From assembly GCF_020520425.1 (NCBI RefSeq), contig NC_079487.1:80233141-80297140 (forward strand): a stretch of 64,000 nucleotides of DNA, written 5' to 3'. The first letter of the stretch is position 1. Each line of letters begins with the position of its first letter. Both the position numbers and the translations under genes were made by a program. The notes under the pieces were generated by a model. It did no database searches, was not told where the DNA came from, and saw only the letters and a list, made by a program, of their open reading frames with translations. Source of the DNA: Spinacia oleracea. Its lineage: Eukaryota > Streptophyta > Magnoliopsida > Caryophyllales > Amaranthaceae. Shown one piece after another: positions 10,817 through 21,100 of the stretch.

Positions 10817-12625
10817 CTATGAAATTTCATCGTTATCGACTTCTTTATGTTTTTCTTCTTCCTCTTTAGGAGGATCATCTTTATCAATGTTTTCCTCTTC
10901 ATTTAGTCTTTCATGACCTTCTTTTGGAGGATCAATATTGATTCCATTTGTTACTCCATCAGGCCTCTTTACCTTTCTTGGCTTAGAATCTTTTGAACCA
11001 AATGGCCTTCCACGTTTTCGTCGTGCCATAGACTCATTTTCAATGGCCTTATTATCAGTGGAAATTTCAATGCGTGCAGGTGCATTCTCTGCTGGTATAT
11101 GTGACTTTGTCACCTTCTTTGTATCCGTGAATGCATCAGGCAATTGATTTGCAACACTTTGTAAATGAACAATTTTCTTGACTTCTTGTTCACATGAATT
11201 TGTTCGTGGATTAAATATTGACAGTTGTGTTGCTTTCCTTATGATTTCAATCTTCTTTTTCCGTGGATCCAATTTCTCTCCCCCTAAGGCTGGGAATACC
11301 GACTCATTAAAATGACAGTCAGCAAACCTTGCTTTAAATAAATCGTCAGTCATTGGCTCAAGGTATCTAATTATGGAGGGGGAATCATACCCAACATAAA
11401 TTCCCAGCCTTCTTTGTGGACCCATTTTTGTGCGTTGGGGTGGGGCAATTGGAACATACACGGCACAACCAAAGATTTTTAGATGTGAGACATTTGGTTC
11501 TCGACCATATACCAATTGTAATGGTGAGAATTCATGATAAGCTGTCGGTCTCAATCTTATTAACGCTGCCGCGTGTAAAATAGCATGTCCCCAACCAGAT
11601 GAGGGTAATTTTGATCGCATTAACAATGGTCTTGCAATCAATTGTAGTCTCTTGATTAGTGACTCAGCGAGACCATTTTGTGTATGCACATGAGCCACTG
11701 GATGTTCGACAACAATTCCAATCGACATGCAGTAATCATTAAAAGTTTGGGATGTAAATTCCCCAGCATTGTCGAGTCTTATTTTCTTAATTGCATGGTC
11801 TGGGAATTGTGTTCTTAATTTGATAATCTGAGCAAGTAGAATTGCAAATGCAACATTTCTGCTTGACAAGAGACTCACATGTGACCATCGTGTTGAAGCA
11901 TCGATCAATACCATAAAATATCGAAATGGTCCACTTGCAGGATTAATTGGCCCGCAAATATCTCCCTGAATTCTTTCTAAGAATGATGGAGATTCAGTGG
12001 CAATTTTGGTTCTGGATGGCCTTATAATCAATTTTCCAAGCGAGCATGCAGGGCATGTCAATTCATTTGATCGGGGTATTTTAACATTCCTTATTGAATG
12101 CCCGATCGAATTTGCTATAATCTTGTGCATCATCCCTGTTCCAGGATGACCCAAACGGTCATGCCATAATGTGAGCAAATTCTTGTCATCTAACTTCTTG
12201 TTAGATATCATATTTATTTCAATTGGCCTTATATCTATACGATATAGCCCTGAAGAATATGCTGGAAATTTCTCATAAATATGTTTCTTGCCACATTTTT
12301 CTGCCGTGAGGCATAAATATTCTTTTTGATCCACTGTCATTGTTTCTAAATGATAACCATTTTGACGCACATCTTTAAAACTTAAGAGATTTCTTCGAGA
12401 TTTACTCGAATATAAAGCGTCATTAATAATCAATTTTGTTCCATTTGTGAGCACAATGCAAGCTCTTCCAGATCCTTCTATTAGCTTTGCTGTCCCGGAA
12501 ATGGTATTGACATTTGCTTGAAACTTTGTCAAATTTGAAAAATACTTTCTATCTTTTAAGATAGTATGCGTTGTTGCACTATCCAGAAGGCATTGATATT
12601 GGGAACCAACTTCAGGTAGATTCAT
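10817..12625 (-). CDS. Copia Pol N-terminal part: protease and integrase
   Basis: 602-aa frame. The protease active-site box is LLDSATTHTIL near residue 15. The integrase HHCC finger is HDRLGHPG...CPACSLGK. The DDE core is visible as GDICGPI, IRLDNAGEF and TQNGLAESLIKRL, followed by the GKE-like YGREPNVSHLKIFGC block. The C-terminal tail is acidic and lysine-rich (NEEENIDKDDPPKEEEEKHK). It ends at the TAG that interrupts the polyprotein before RT. Gag lies upstream in the same frame but is separated by stop codons, as in some copia families with separate gag and pol. Confidence 0.92.
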   Translation of the reverse strand: MNLPEVGSQYQCLLDSATTHTILKDRKYFSNLTKFQANVNTISGTAKLIEGSGRACIVLTNGTKLIINDALYSSKSRRNLLSFKDVRQNGYHLETMTVDQKEYLCLTAEKCGKKHIYEKFPAYSSGLYRIDIRPIEINMISNKKLDDKNLLTLWHDRLGHPGTGMMHKIIANSIGHSIRNVKIPRSNELTCPACSLGKLIIRPSRTKIATESPSFLERIQGDICGPINPASGPFRYFMVLIDASTRWSHVSLLSSRNVAFAILLAQIIKLRTQFPDHAIKKIRLDNAGEFTSQTFNDYCMSIGIVVEHPVAHVHTQNGLAESLIKRLQLIARPLLMRSKLPSSGWGHAILHAAALIRLRPTAYHEFSPLQLVYGREPNVSHLKIFGCAVYVPIAPPQRTKMGPQRRLGIYVGYDSPSIIRYLEPMTDDLFKARFADCHFNESVFPALGGEKLDPRKKKIEIIRKATQLSIFNPRTNSCEQEVKKIVHLQSVANQLPDAFTDTKKVTKSHIPAENAPARIEISTDNKAIENESMARRKRGRPFGSKDSKPRKVKRPDGVTNGINIDPPKEGHERLNEEENIDKDDPPKEEEEKHKEVDNDEIS

Positions 12626-12756
12626 ATCTTCATAAATAAATATGCAATTAGTTTAGAGAAATGAAGATAATAAAAAGTTTATTGATTAAAAACTCATGAC
12701 AAGGTAAACGAAAAGTACATAAGAACAATACTTAACATAATTTCAGATGGGGGTAT

Positions 12757-13314
12757 CTATATGTTACTATTATCCCCAAATATCAAATCATTGCCATTTT
12801 CAGGGTTATCCAAGAAGAAATCAAACACATCAAAGCTTGGCACTGAGGTATTTTCCTCATTTACATAGTTTGCCTCTGCAACTTTTCCTTTGCCTTTTAT
12901 GGATGCTTGGTACAAATCTACCAAATGTTTGGCAGTACGGCATGTTTTCCCCCAATGGCCAGTCATGCCACATCTAAAGCATGTGTCTTTTTCTTTTGAG
13001 GGGGTCTGCTTTTGATTTCCTTGTTGATGCCCTTTGTGGTTATTGTTTCGAGGGGCGAGATAACCCCTGCCACGACCACGACCACGGCCACGCCCGCAGT
13101 GGTTTCCACGTCCTCTACCGCGGTGGTTATATCCTCCACGTCCACTTGTATTAGCAACATTTGCCTCAGGTGGGTTTGAGCTTTCAACAGCATTTGATTC
13201 ATTGAATGCCATAGACCCAGTTGGTCTAAGATTATGGTTAGTGTGAATGTTATACATAAAATGATGCAAGAGCCATGCAACAACATCGTTTTTATAATTA
13301 ACAAGCAAAGACAA
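12757..13314 (-). pseudogene. Copia Gag C-terminal fragment fused to antisense host sequence
   Basis: The genuine gag part (up to 13251) has a GRG-rich basic stretch and a CCHC zinc knuckle CFRCGMTGHWGKTC, then HLVDLYQASIKGKGK, typical of copia nucleocapsid. The first 20 or so residues of the open frame (from MSLLVNYKNDVVAWLLHHFM) are not gag. They come from the inverted repeat arm, since the same protein segment is encoded at about 14840-14890 on the plus strand. The N-terminal capsid part of gag is missing. Confidence 0.85.
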
Positions 13315-14003
13315 TTAAGAAAAAGGTGGTACCTGACTTTCCAATAACAATTCCAATGAAGCAGCATACAAACTCGCCTTACTTTGATGTTGTCATTAAC
13401 TTTTTCTTTTGAAACTTTGCCATTGAGATATTCATTTGGGGAACTAATTTTCCACCAGCTCTTGCTGAAGAAATAATATGGAAAAATTAGAACCTTTTGT
13501 GTACACTTTTCCTTAATTTTCAACGAAGCTAAATTTATAAGGTACCAAACTCACATGGGAAGCCTAGGCAATGGAGTTTGAAACCTTAAGGGGTGGTGAT
13601 GCTGGTGTTGGCTTGGGTATGTATTACCCCTAGCTATGGTGTGACGCTCTTCTTCATAAAACTTCTCTTATTTTAGCTTCATGTGAAGTGTGAATGTTCT
13701 CCTATGCTTTCTTTAAACTAAAAAATTATCTCCTTTTGGCGGGGGGCTGATACTGACAGCAATAGCCTTGGTACCATATTTGAGGATTACATTGTTGTCC
13801 CGAAGTAAAGCAAACTCCTTGAGGATCTGCAGAGGAATTCAACAAGTTAACCATAAGATTAATGTACAAGGAAGGTTTCAAATTTCTTCCAATCTATGAG
13901 GAAAAAAAATCAAGTGAAATGAAATACAATGGTGGATCAACATGAACTCCAAAATTATAGCAAAAATAATAAAAAATAATGAGAGACTAACTACAGTTTG
14001 TAA
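13252..14003 (-). repeat. Left arm of a 752-bp inverted repeat
   Basis: Its reverse complement matches 14141-14892 almost base for base in every stretch compared by eye, including the exon beginning ATCCTCAAGGAG and its upstream intron. Differences are a few percent at most. The arm abuts gag at 13252. Confidence 0.93.
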
Positions 14004-14023
14004 TATATATATATATATATATA

Positions 14024-14139
14024 TTAAGAGTCAAACATTTACACTACAAAATGTGAATGTCCAACCTTGCATTTAATGAATTGGCAAAATTTCTTGCCTC
14101 CTACTCTAGATAAACTAGGTAGTAGCTTGACATTGAATA
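14024..14139 (+). repeat. LTR U3 fragment in the palindrome spacer
   Basis: Starts TTAAGAGTCAAACATTTAC and runs to TTGACATTGAATA. It matches the U3 of the minus-strand LTR (8947 downward) but in the opposite orientation, and is preceded by a short (TA)n at about 14002-14023. Confidence 0.85.
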
Positions 14140-14140
14140 T

Positions 14141-14892
14141 TTACAAACTATAGTTAGTCTCTCATTATTTTTTATTATTTTTGCTATAATTTTGGAGTTC
14201 ATGTTGATCCACCATTGTATTTCATTTCACTTGATTTTTTTTCCTCATAGATTGGAAGAATTCTGAAACCTTCCTTGTACATTAATCTTATGGTTAACTT
14301 GTTGAATTCCTCTGCAGATCCTCAAGGAGTTTGCTTTACTTCGGGACAACAATGTAATCCTCAAATATGGTACCAAGGCTATTGCTGTCAGTATCAGCCC
14401 CCCGCCCAAAGGAGATAATTTTTTAGTTTAAAGAAAGCATAGGAGAACATTCACACTTCACATGAAGCTAAAATAAGAGAAGTTTTATGAAGAAGAGCGT
14501 CACACCATAGCTAGGGGTAATACATACCCAAGCCAACACCAGCATCACCACCCCTTAAGGTTTCAAACTCCATTGCCTAGGCTTCCCATGTGAGTTTGGT
14601 ACCTTATAAATTTAGCTTCGTTGAAAATTAAGGAAAAGTGTACACAAAAGGTTCTAATTTTTCCATATTATTTCTTCAGCAAGAGCTGGTGGAAAATTAG
14701 TTCCCCAAATGAATATCTCAATGGCAAAGTTTCAAAAGAAAAAGTTAATGACAACATCAAAGTAAGGCGAGTTTGTATGCTGCTTCATTGGAATTGTTAT
14801 TGGAAAGTCAGGTACCACCTTTTTCTTAATTGTCTTTGCTTGTTAATTATAAAAACGATGTTGTTGCATGGCTCTTGCATCATTTTATGTAT
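14141..14892 (+). repeat. Right arm of the 752-bp inverted repeat (original host orientation)
   Basis: Contains the 3' intron end and next exon of the ZFYVE26-like pseudogene in the sense orientation, so this is the resident copy and 13252-14003 the inverted duplicate. Confidence 0.9.
14317..14430 (+). pseudogene. ZFYVE26-like pseudogene, next exon
   Basis: After the acceptor TTCCTCTGCAG the frame reads ILKEFALLRDNNVILKYGTK and AIAVSISPPPKG, continuing directly from QSATL at 8572 as in the family. It then runs into a stop (NFLV stop). The retroelement therefore lies in the intron between these exons. The same exon is present inverted in the left arm. Confidence 0.65.
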
Positions 14893-15250
14893 CAATTTAT
14901 CTGTTGATGGAGGAGGACAACTATTGTGTTTATGATGCCACATAATATTGCATCATCAAACTGTGGGAAAATTTGTTCATGGTTTTTAATTTTGTTAGAA
15001 CTCTTAAGCATCTATATGCAGATAGTATTACTATTTATAGCGTTGGATTTTTAGCAATTTAGCTCTGTAATTAATAACATCAAGCCTTAGATTTTTATTT
15101 TATTTTTAAATATGTATAAAACTTAGAGATATATAAGTGACATTGTGGGTTTCTTTAGCAACTTGTGCTAGCTCTATTCAGTAGTACTGTTGCATGCCTA
15201 CTATTTATCTTAAACACTCCTTTGATCTCTTTTCTTCCTTTGGATTTTAG
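14893..15250. other. No gene seen
   Basis: AT-rich, intron-like sequence between the inverted repeat and the isopropylmalate isomerase remnant. Confidence 0.5.
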
Positions 15251-15542
15251 ATTCATGTCTGAGTATCGGTTTGATGTCTCAAAGCTAGAACCTCTTATAG
15301 CAAAGGTAATGACGTCATAGTTTGAGATGTTTCATCTATCTGTCTTTGTTGATCACGTCTGTATTAAAAGATTGAATTCATATCAACTAATATCCTATTT
15401 ATTTATTTGTAGCCTCACTCTTCGGATAACCGTGCTTTAGCGAGAGAGTGTAAAGATGTCAAAATTGACAGAATATATTGGTTTCTGTACCGGTGGGAAG
15501 ACAACAGATTTTCTAGCTACAACCAAAATCTTTTTGGACTCT
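15251..15542 (+). pseudogene. 3-isopropylmalate dehydratase large subunit (IIL1-type) fragment
   Basis: Two exons with good splice signals. 15251-15305 encodes FMSEYRFDVSKLEPLIAK. 15413-15542 encodes PHSSDNRALARECKDVKIDR, then, after a one-base frameshift, IGFCTGGKTTDFLATTKIF. In the family this is the region with a conserved Fe-S cysteine in the (I)GSCTGGK motif of plastid isopropylmalate isomerase, the leucine and glucosinolate pathway enzyme. Ser is replaced by Phe (GFCTGG) and the frame is broken, so it is dead. No further exons were recognised. Confidence 0.8.
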
Positions 15543-17140
15543 GTAAGACAATATTCATGTTCCTTAATTTCTGATCTGTTGATAAATTTAATTTGAAACT
15601 CTTTTATTTTTTTTAATGGCTTGATTTGCGGGATGTCATTCACCTGAGCTCAATTAGATATTTGTCTCAAGGGGGTATAATGGGATTAAGATCTTGGATT
15701 TTTCATTGCATAAGAACCTGACCACTTGGTGGGAATGTTAGGTTTACATTTCTTTTCTTTGTTTTGACTGGAAGATAGAGAGCTAATCTACAGAGACTTT
15801 GGGTTATCAAAATCATACTTTGTGAAATGTTCTTAGATGTTTCTGTCCCCTAAACCCTTCGGTGAAATTCTGATCTGGTTTTATGTTGTAGTTGTACAAT
15901 GTCTTTTATTTAAATACTTATTTTTAGCATTACACGACAGTGGTTACGAATTTGGGATCTGATTTTTGTTTAGTTGCTACTTTGAGCTGTTTATTACTCA
16001 GTACGTCACATTAGGTGATTGTTGTTTGGTCTACTGTTGGTTAACACCTCAAATATGGGTTTCGAGGACTATGGTCTTCTGTATTTATATTATAATCATG
16101 CTTGCTTGCTTTTGTTACAAGTTATATGTGAATAAGTTCTCACCTTCATCCAGGAAGAATGTTGTTTGTGAGATGTATATGGACATGTGTCTCTTTCTGA
16201 TGTCTCACTAAATAAAGTTGCTATTTAAACGACGATAAGTTTAATTTATTCAACCTATGGAAACTGCTGCTTCACTGTAGTCCACAAGTAACTTCTACCG
16301 AGCCTATCTAAGAAATTGAATCAATAAAGAACACAAGTTTATATAGGATATATCTCTTATGCCTCCTCACATTTACAAGAGGAACATTTTATAAAAGCCA
16401 CACAATTACCAAATTCCTCACTGACCCAATTTGTAATGTTAGAAACTGATTGACACGATGACGCAAGAGAGATTTGTTGAAGCTACAAGCAATCGCAAGC
16501 TAGGTTGTTGATTAGCCAACCTAGCTAATTACAATGTCTGTTAAGTTGTATATTTTCACAATGCCTGTGTCTATTTTTACAATGTCTTTTTGTCTTATTA
16601 TAAGCACTCATATGAGTATATTTTATGTTCAGGCAAGCGTGTTATTCATTCAGATGCAGGGACATATTATCTATTGTTGCTGAAACTTTGAGAGGAAACT
16701 ACATGGAGTCAATAAAAAGTATATGCAAACATATGACTAAAAAGTTCTACATTGGACTAGGAGAGTGGGAGTTGTATCAGGAATTGCGGCCATAAAGTTG
16801 GGCGAGGAACTATCACGACTATTCTTTATGCTATTAGGCCGGCCATGTTTAATTTCTCTAAACTTAGCCATGTATTTTTTTATGCCTAGCCATGATTTCA
16901 ATATATGTAACCTACATCAAGTAATTAGCTTTGTTTCTTTTCATGCTTTCAACTATTTCTATAGAGTAATTAGGCTTATGATTTGTATAGAGTTCCGAGA
17001 GATAGTTTTTTATATCTTGGGGGGAACGTGCGCGCTAGCGCACGTTCCAACAACTAGTGTCTTTAAAGAAATAGACATTCTAGGACCCTTTTATAGTGCG
17101 CTACAAATGTCTGTCTATTGACTTCAAGTTGATTTCTTCC
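15543..17140. other. No supported gene
   Basis: Several short open frames (for example 16765-17121, 118 codons) have no recognisable domain. About 16600-16780 has exon-like codons (CRDILSIVAETLRGNYMES) but I cannot assign it. Confidence 0.4.
17023..17048. repeat. Perfect 11-bp stem, 4-nt loop hairpin
   Basis: GGAACGTGCGC, loop GCTA, GCGCACGTTCC. It is GC-rich in AT-rich surroundings. It may be a transposon terminus or a footprint; no partner was found. Confidence 0.75.
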
Positions 17141-17149
17141 ATACCTAAG

Positions 17150-17189
17150 TTCAGAAAGCCTAATGCTTTTTTTATTTGATATATCACAT
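17150..17189 (+). repeat. Short copy of NLR LRR-coding sequence
   Basis: ttcagaaagcctaatgcttt followed by gatatatcaca matches 2921-2953 of the NLR gene with a 7-bp insertion. The match stops on both sides. Confidence 0.6.
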
Positions 17190-18173
17190 TAACCTATCTT
17201 GGTTCCCATGCACAGATACTTCCAGTATTTGTGTCCATTGAAGAACTACTTTATAATGATATACTTCGTATGAAGGAACTTGTGTGTGTACCATACCATA
17301 ACTTGTGGTTACTCTTTATCCGACACAACATCATACTTAGAATTGATATAATTTATTTATATAGATTTTCATAAAATTCAGCTTGGTTTAAGAACAATTG
17401 AAGACTACTCCAAGTGTGCTGAATAAATGGTAAATCAGGTCAAAGCATTTCAATATAAAGCATTGTGTTCATCAGTCATTGCAACTTTCCAATTAGGATA
17501 TAAGCGAGTTCAAATATGTAAAGAAGGTATTGGTGAGACTCTAGAGTGTCGTTTGTAATTCCAGATGGATATTCCTTCCACTCGTTTACGCTCACAGTCT
17601 CCTTCAGGTAATCATCTTCCCTTCATACAGCAGTAGCACTAAACTGTTGGTAACCCCAAATTCCAGATTCAGCTTAACGTCGGATCAACTTTTCGGTTCA
17701 GAAAAGAGTGGAATGTTCTCTACAATCACCCATGAGTTAGCCTCGGATCAACTTTTCGGCTTATCGTCTAGGATACGATAATCAAGAGTATCCAGCCTTG
17801 ATCAATCAACTAGACAACTTTTAGCATGAACATCAAACTACAAACACGGCATACAAACAATTACGGGTACAGATTTAGCAGTAGATTTTCATAACGGGGA
17901 GAAGAAATGAAGATTCAAAAATGAAAAAACTCAACATACATGACTGATTCAAGTTTTGAAACTTGATTTGTATATTATTTAGCATTTGAAGCATCACTTT
18001 TCCAAAATAATGCTTATGAATGAGCAAGTTTAGAGTAAAGCAAGATAAAATGTGCACAAGGAAAGAAACACACAGTCTCTCACTGCTAGACTAAGTGCTC
18101 TTTGTAAAAATAAAATAAAACATATGAAATACAGTTGGTAAGTCAGTCACAGCTGCAATACACAGTGACATGC
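17190..18173. other. QCR7 3' flank
   Basis: No gene. The proximal part is likely the QCR7 3' UTR. A 17-bp string (tcggatcaacttttcgg) occurs twice, near 17683 and 17743. Confidence 0.4.
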
Positions 18174-21100
18174 TTAAGGAATTGATCGCTGGTACAGAGG
18201 CAAAGCTCCCAAAGCTTCCCGTTCTGCTCTCTCACGCTTCACCTGCAACCATTACCAACAATGTTACCAACTCATATCCTACAGCTCTTTCTGCCAGAAA
18301 AGTAAATTGAAAGAGGTATAAACATTTTCCGAGCCTCTGATAGATAATACTTCTCTGTCAACTAGTAAAGTTTGAAAATGGAACTTTTGATCGGTTACGA
18401 ATACAAAATTTAGTATGGCAATAAAAATAGCCAGCAATGACCACAATTGAAGATAAGCATTAGAAAGCATTTACCTAGATGGCAAGAAAAACTAAGGTCT
18501 ATACTGTGTCACTACACTAAGGATTCAGGATGCATGTTCCATATAACAAGAATCTACACATCTATGCCATTTGGCTGCCCTAAAATCAGATCCCCTGATC
18601 TAGCTCCATTCAACTGACAACCTCGCCACCATTCCAAGATCACCCCTCCACCAAAACAAAACTAAAAAAGATAAATAGACTTCTAAAAGAGGGAGAAAAA
18701 ACTGTATAAATGAAACTCTGAAATATTAAATCTTGGATTAGCAATAAAAAAACATTAAAAGCTAGATAAAATATCTACATTTCCAGAGTGTTGTCCTTGT
18801 GCTTTCATCCCCAAAAAGCTCCTTAGACACAATGAATCCAACAGGCATGCTACAGCGCTACTTACTAATCACAAAGATCCGTTCCACATTTTCTGGGCAA
18901 AGATCAATATAAGGGAAAGTTCACAACCTACAGGTGATATTATCATAATAATCACTTCATCATAACAACAAAGAAACTTAGACCCATGAGCTAACTGCGT
19001 TCATCAACCATCTAGTCCAAATATCACCATTATTTGAGCCTGAAACCGTACGAATTACTTACATTTATCACAAGAGCACATCCTTTAAATAAAAAATTTC
19101 AAGTGATTACCAGATTTCAAATAATAGGTAAAGGCATTAGTTCATTTGGGAAATCTATCACTAACATTAAGTGAAACAAGCTTTTGAAGCTTTCTTCAAC
19201 AATAGTGGTAAAGTAACCAACCAACCTACCTACATACTTGTTCAGTCAACTGTCAACATCATGAAATTCAGAGATTGAGATCCCCGTCGCAGGTTCAATA
19301 CAAAACAATATATCATAACCAAGGAAAAGCAAACACCTAATCACCTATATTCCCATTTCCCAAATTACAGGGGCAACAATGCAAAAAGTTTAAAAGAATA
19401 CTTACAAGAGCCAACATATCTTGAATGTAACTTCTGAAGGGTGTTTGCATAGCCTGCAAAAGCACACATAATATAAAGATCATATGAAGGCCATAAAAAC
19501 CATTTCTCAGGGAACTCACGCCAAGCATGCATATAAGCTAGCAATATAAACTACCAGTGCTCAGCATAACTAGAAGAATAGGCATCTAAAAAAATCAATA
19601 AGTTTAACTGCTGAACAAATAAGCACAATAAAACACTGCAATTTCCCTCTCAAAAGCCAGCTAAAACCATAGAGCTATATTTCATCCCTAGATTTAATAC
19701 ACAAAAGCTCTAAAGTAAAAAAAGAATATTCTGACAATAAAAGATACATAGACCTCTCATGAATAAACATAAAACACTCTACATTTACTCATTCATATAT
19801 AGTCCTAAGGAGAGTCACGTCACTTAGTAGAAAGTAATGCTACACCTTAAAGTGCCCCTCCTCCTAATATTGATAGTGCTACTCCCTAAGCACCAATAGT
19901 AGGGTGGGCACTTCAGGGAGTAGCATTACTTTTAAGTAATTAGTGGAATAAGATAGATAGTTAGTTAGTGGAGGAATGATCTATAAACAGAGGAGAGAAG
20001 GGAGAGAGAAAGGATATTGAATATTGTGTTAAGTGATAAGTAATCGTAGTCTGAGAATGGCATTCCTCTCAATTGGCTAGGCCGCGTGATGATTAGTCAC
20101 CTTGATTAGCATTAATACTATCGTATATTTACTTGTTCTTCCTCCTTTAATAGTTTGATCTCTCTTTTACGTCTTAAATCTCTCTATTTTGGTCACTACT
20201 CTTTAAGTAGATTCATAACAAAGAACCTCCAGTAAATGTATTAACTGTTTGCAAGTTTTAAATGTGAGCAAAGGGAACTATATCGTGCAAATAAAATTTT
20301 CTCCATTTACTCTCTCCTTTCTTTAAAGATAGTATTACCATAAATGGTTGTCCCTAATTGTATAACTTTTGTCACTTGCAAACCTATTGGTCCCTACTGT
20401 TTAGAGAAGAATTCGAGGTGGTTTACCCTTGATTAATTACACCTACCCTTAATTCTTCCCTTCCCTCTCTTTCCTGATCTACCTCTCCATTATTTTTTGT
20501 CCTTTTCCTTACTCCTCTTTACTCTCATCTACTCTCTCCTCTCTTCTCAAGGACTCTAGACTTTTGTCCCTAATTTCTTTAACAGTTCTGTCATCAATTT
20601 CGTCCTCTCCTCGATACTATGTCAATGAATCTTATCCCCAACATGTCCTCTCAATATCATTTCTACGAATTATATCCCCAATTTCACCTTCTCAGTTTCA
20701 TTTCCATGGCAGACGGTATTGCTCTTTTTGCATTTTCTTCTAGTTTTTCTCTTCTTTTCACCACCATTAACTGATTGCACCCCAAAAAATTACAACTTTA
20801 ACAATGGCAAATAATTAAGAGTAGAAGAAAGCTCAATAAATGTTATGGGTTATTTTGTTTTTTTCTGGGTAAGCTGATTTCTTAAATTTTCCACTCGAAT
20901 TTAGAAGAAAAAATGAAGTGGGTATTTGTCAAACTTTGCATGTAGTTTGACAAAGGTGTTACATCCAGATCTGTAAAAATTTCTTGCGATGTTGCATTTT
21001 TACTTGCCATTGTTGAGAGGGGAAGGTTGCCTGCTTGAGAGGAGCAAGAAAGGACTGAGACAGATATTGGGTTAAGGAATCAGCCCACTCTCTCTCTCAT

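Larger units (their letters stand above)
8718..13251 (-). mobile_element. Ty1/copia LTR retrotransposon, 5' truncated
   Basis: Reading on the minus strand the order is partial gag (13251-12757), protease and integrase (12625-10817), reverse transcriptase and RNase H (10735-9104), polypurine tract CAAGGGGGAG (about 8957-8948) and 3' LTR from 8947 down. PR-IN-RT-RH order defines copia. The gag start and the 5' LTR are gone, replaced by an inverted copy of the host pseudogene starting at 13252. Stops between gag and PR and between IN and RT, and the missing 5' LTR, make it non-functional. Confidence 0.9.

Noticed and set aside
12963..13523. 186-codon minus-strand frame, and its twin at 14621-14935 on the plus strand
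   Set aside because: They share protein sequence only because they lie in the two arms of the inverted repeat; the first is also out of frame with gag. No family match.
16765..17121. 118-codon frame starting MGVVSGIAAIKLGEE
   Set aside because: No recognisable domain, no splice or start context, and it overlaps the GC hairpin.
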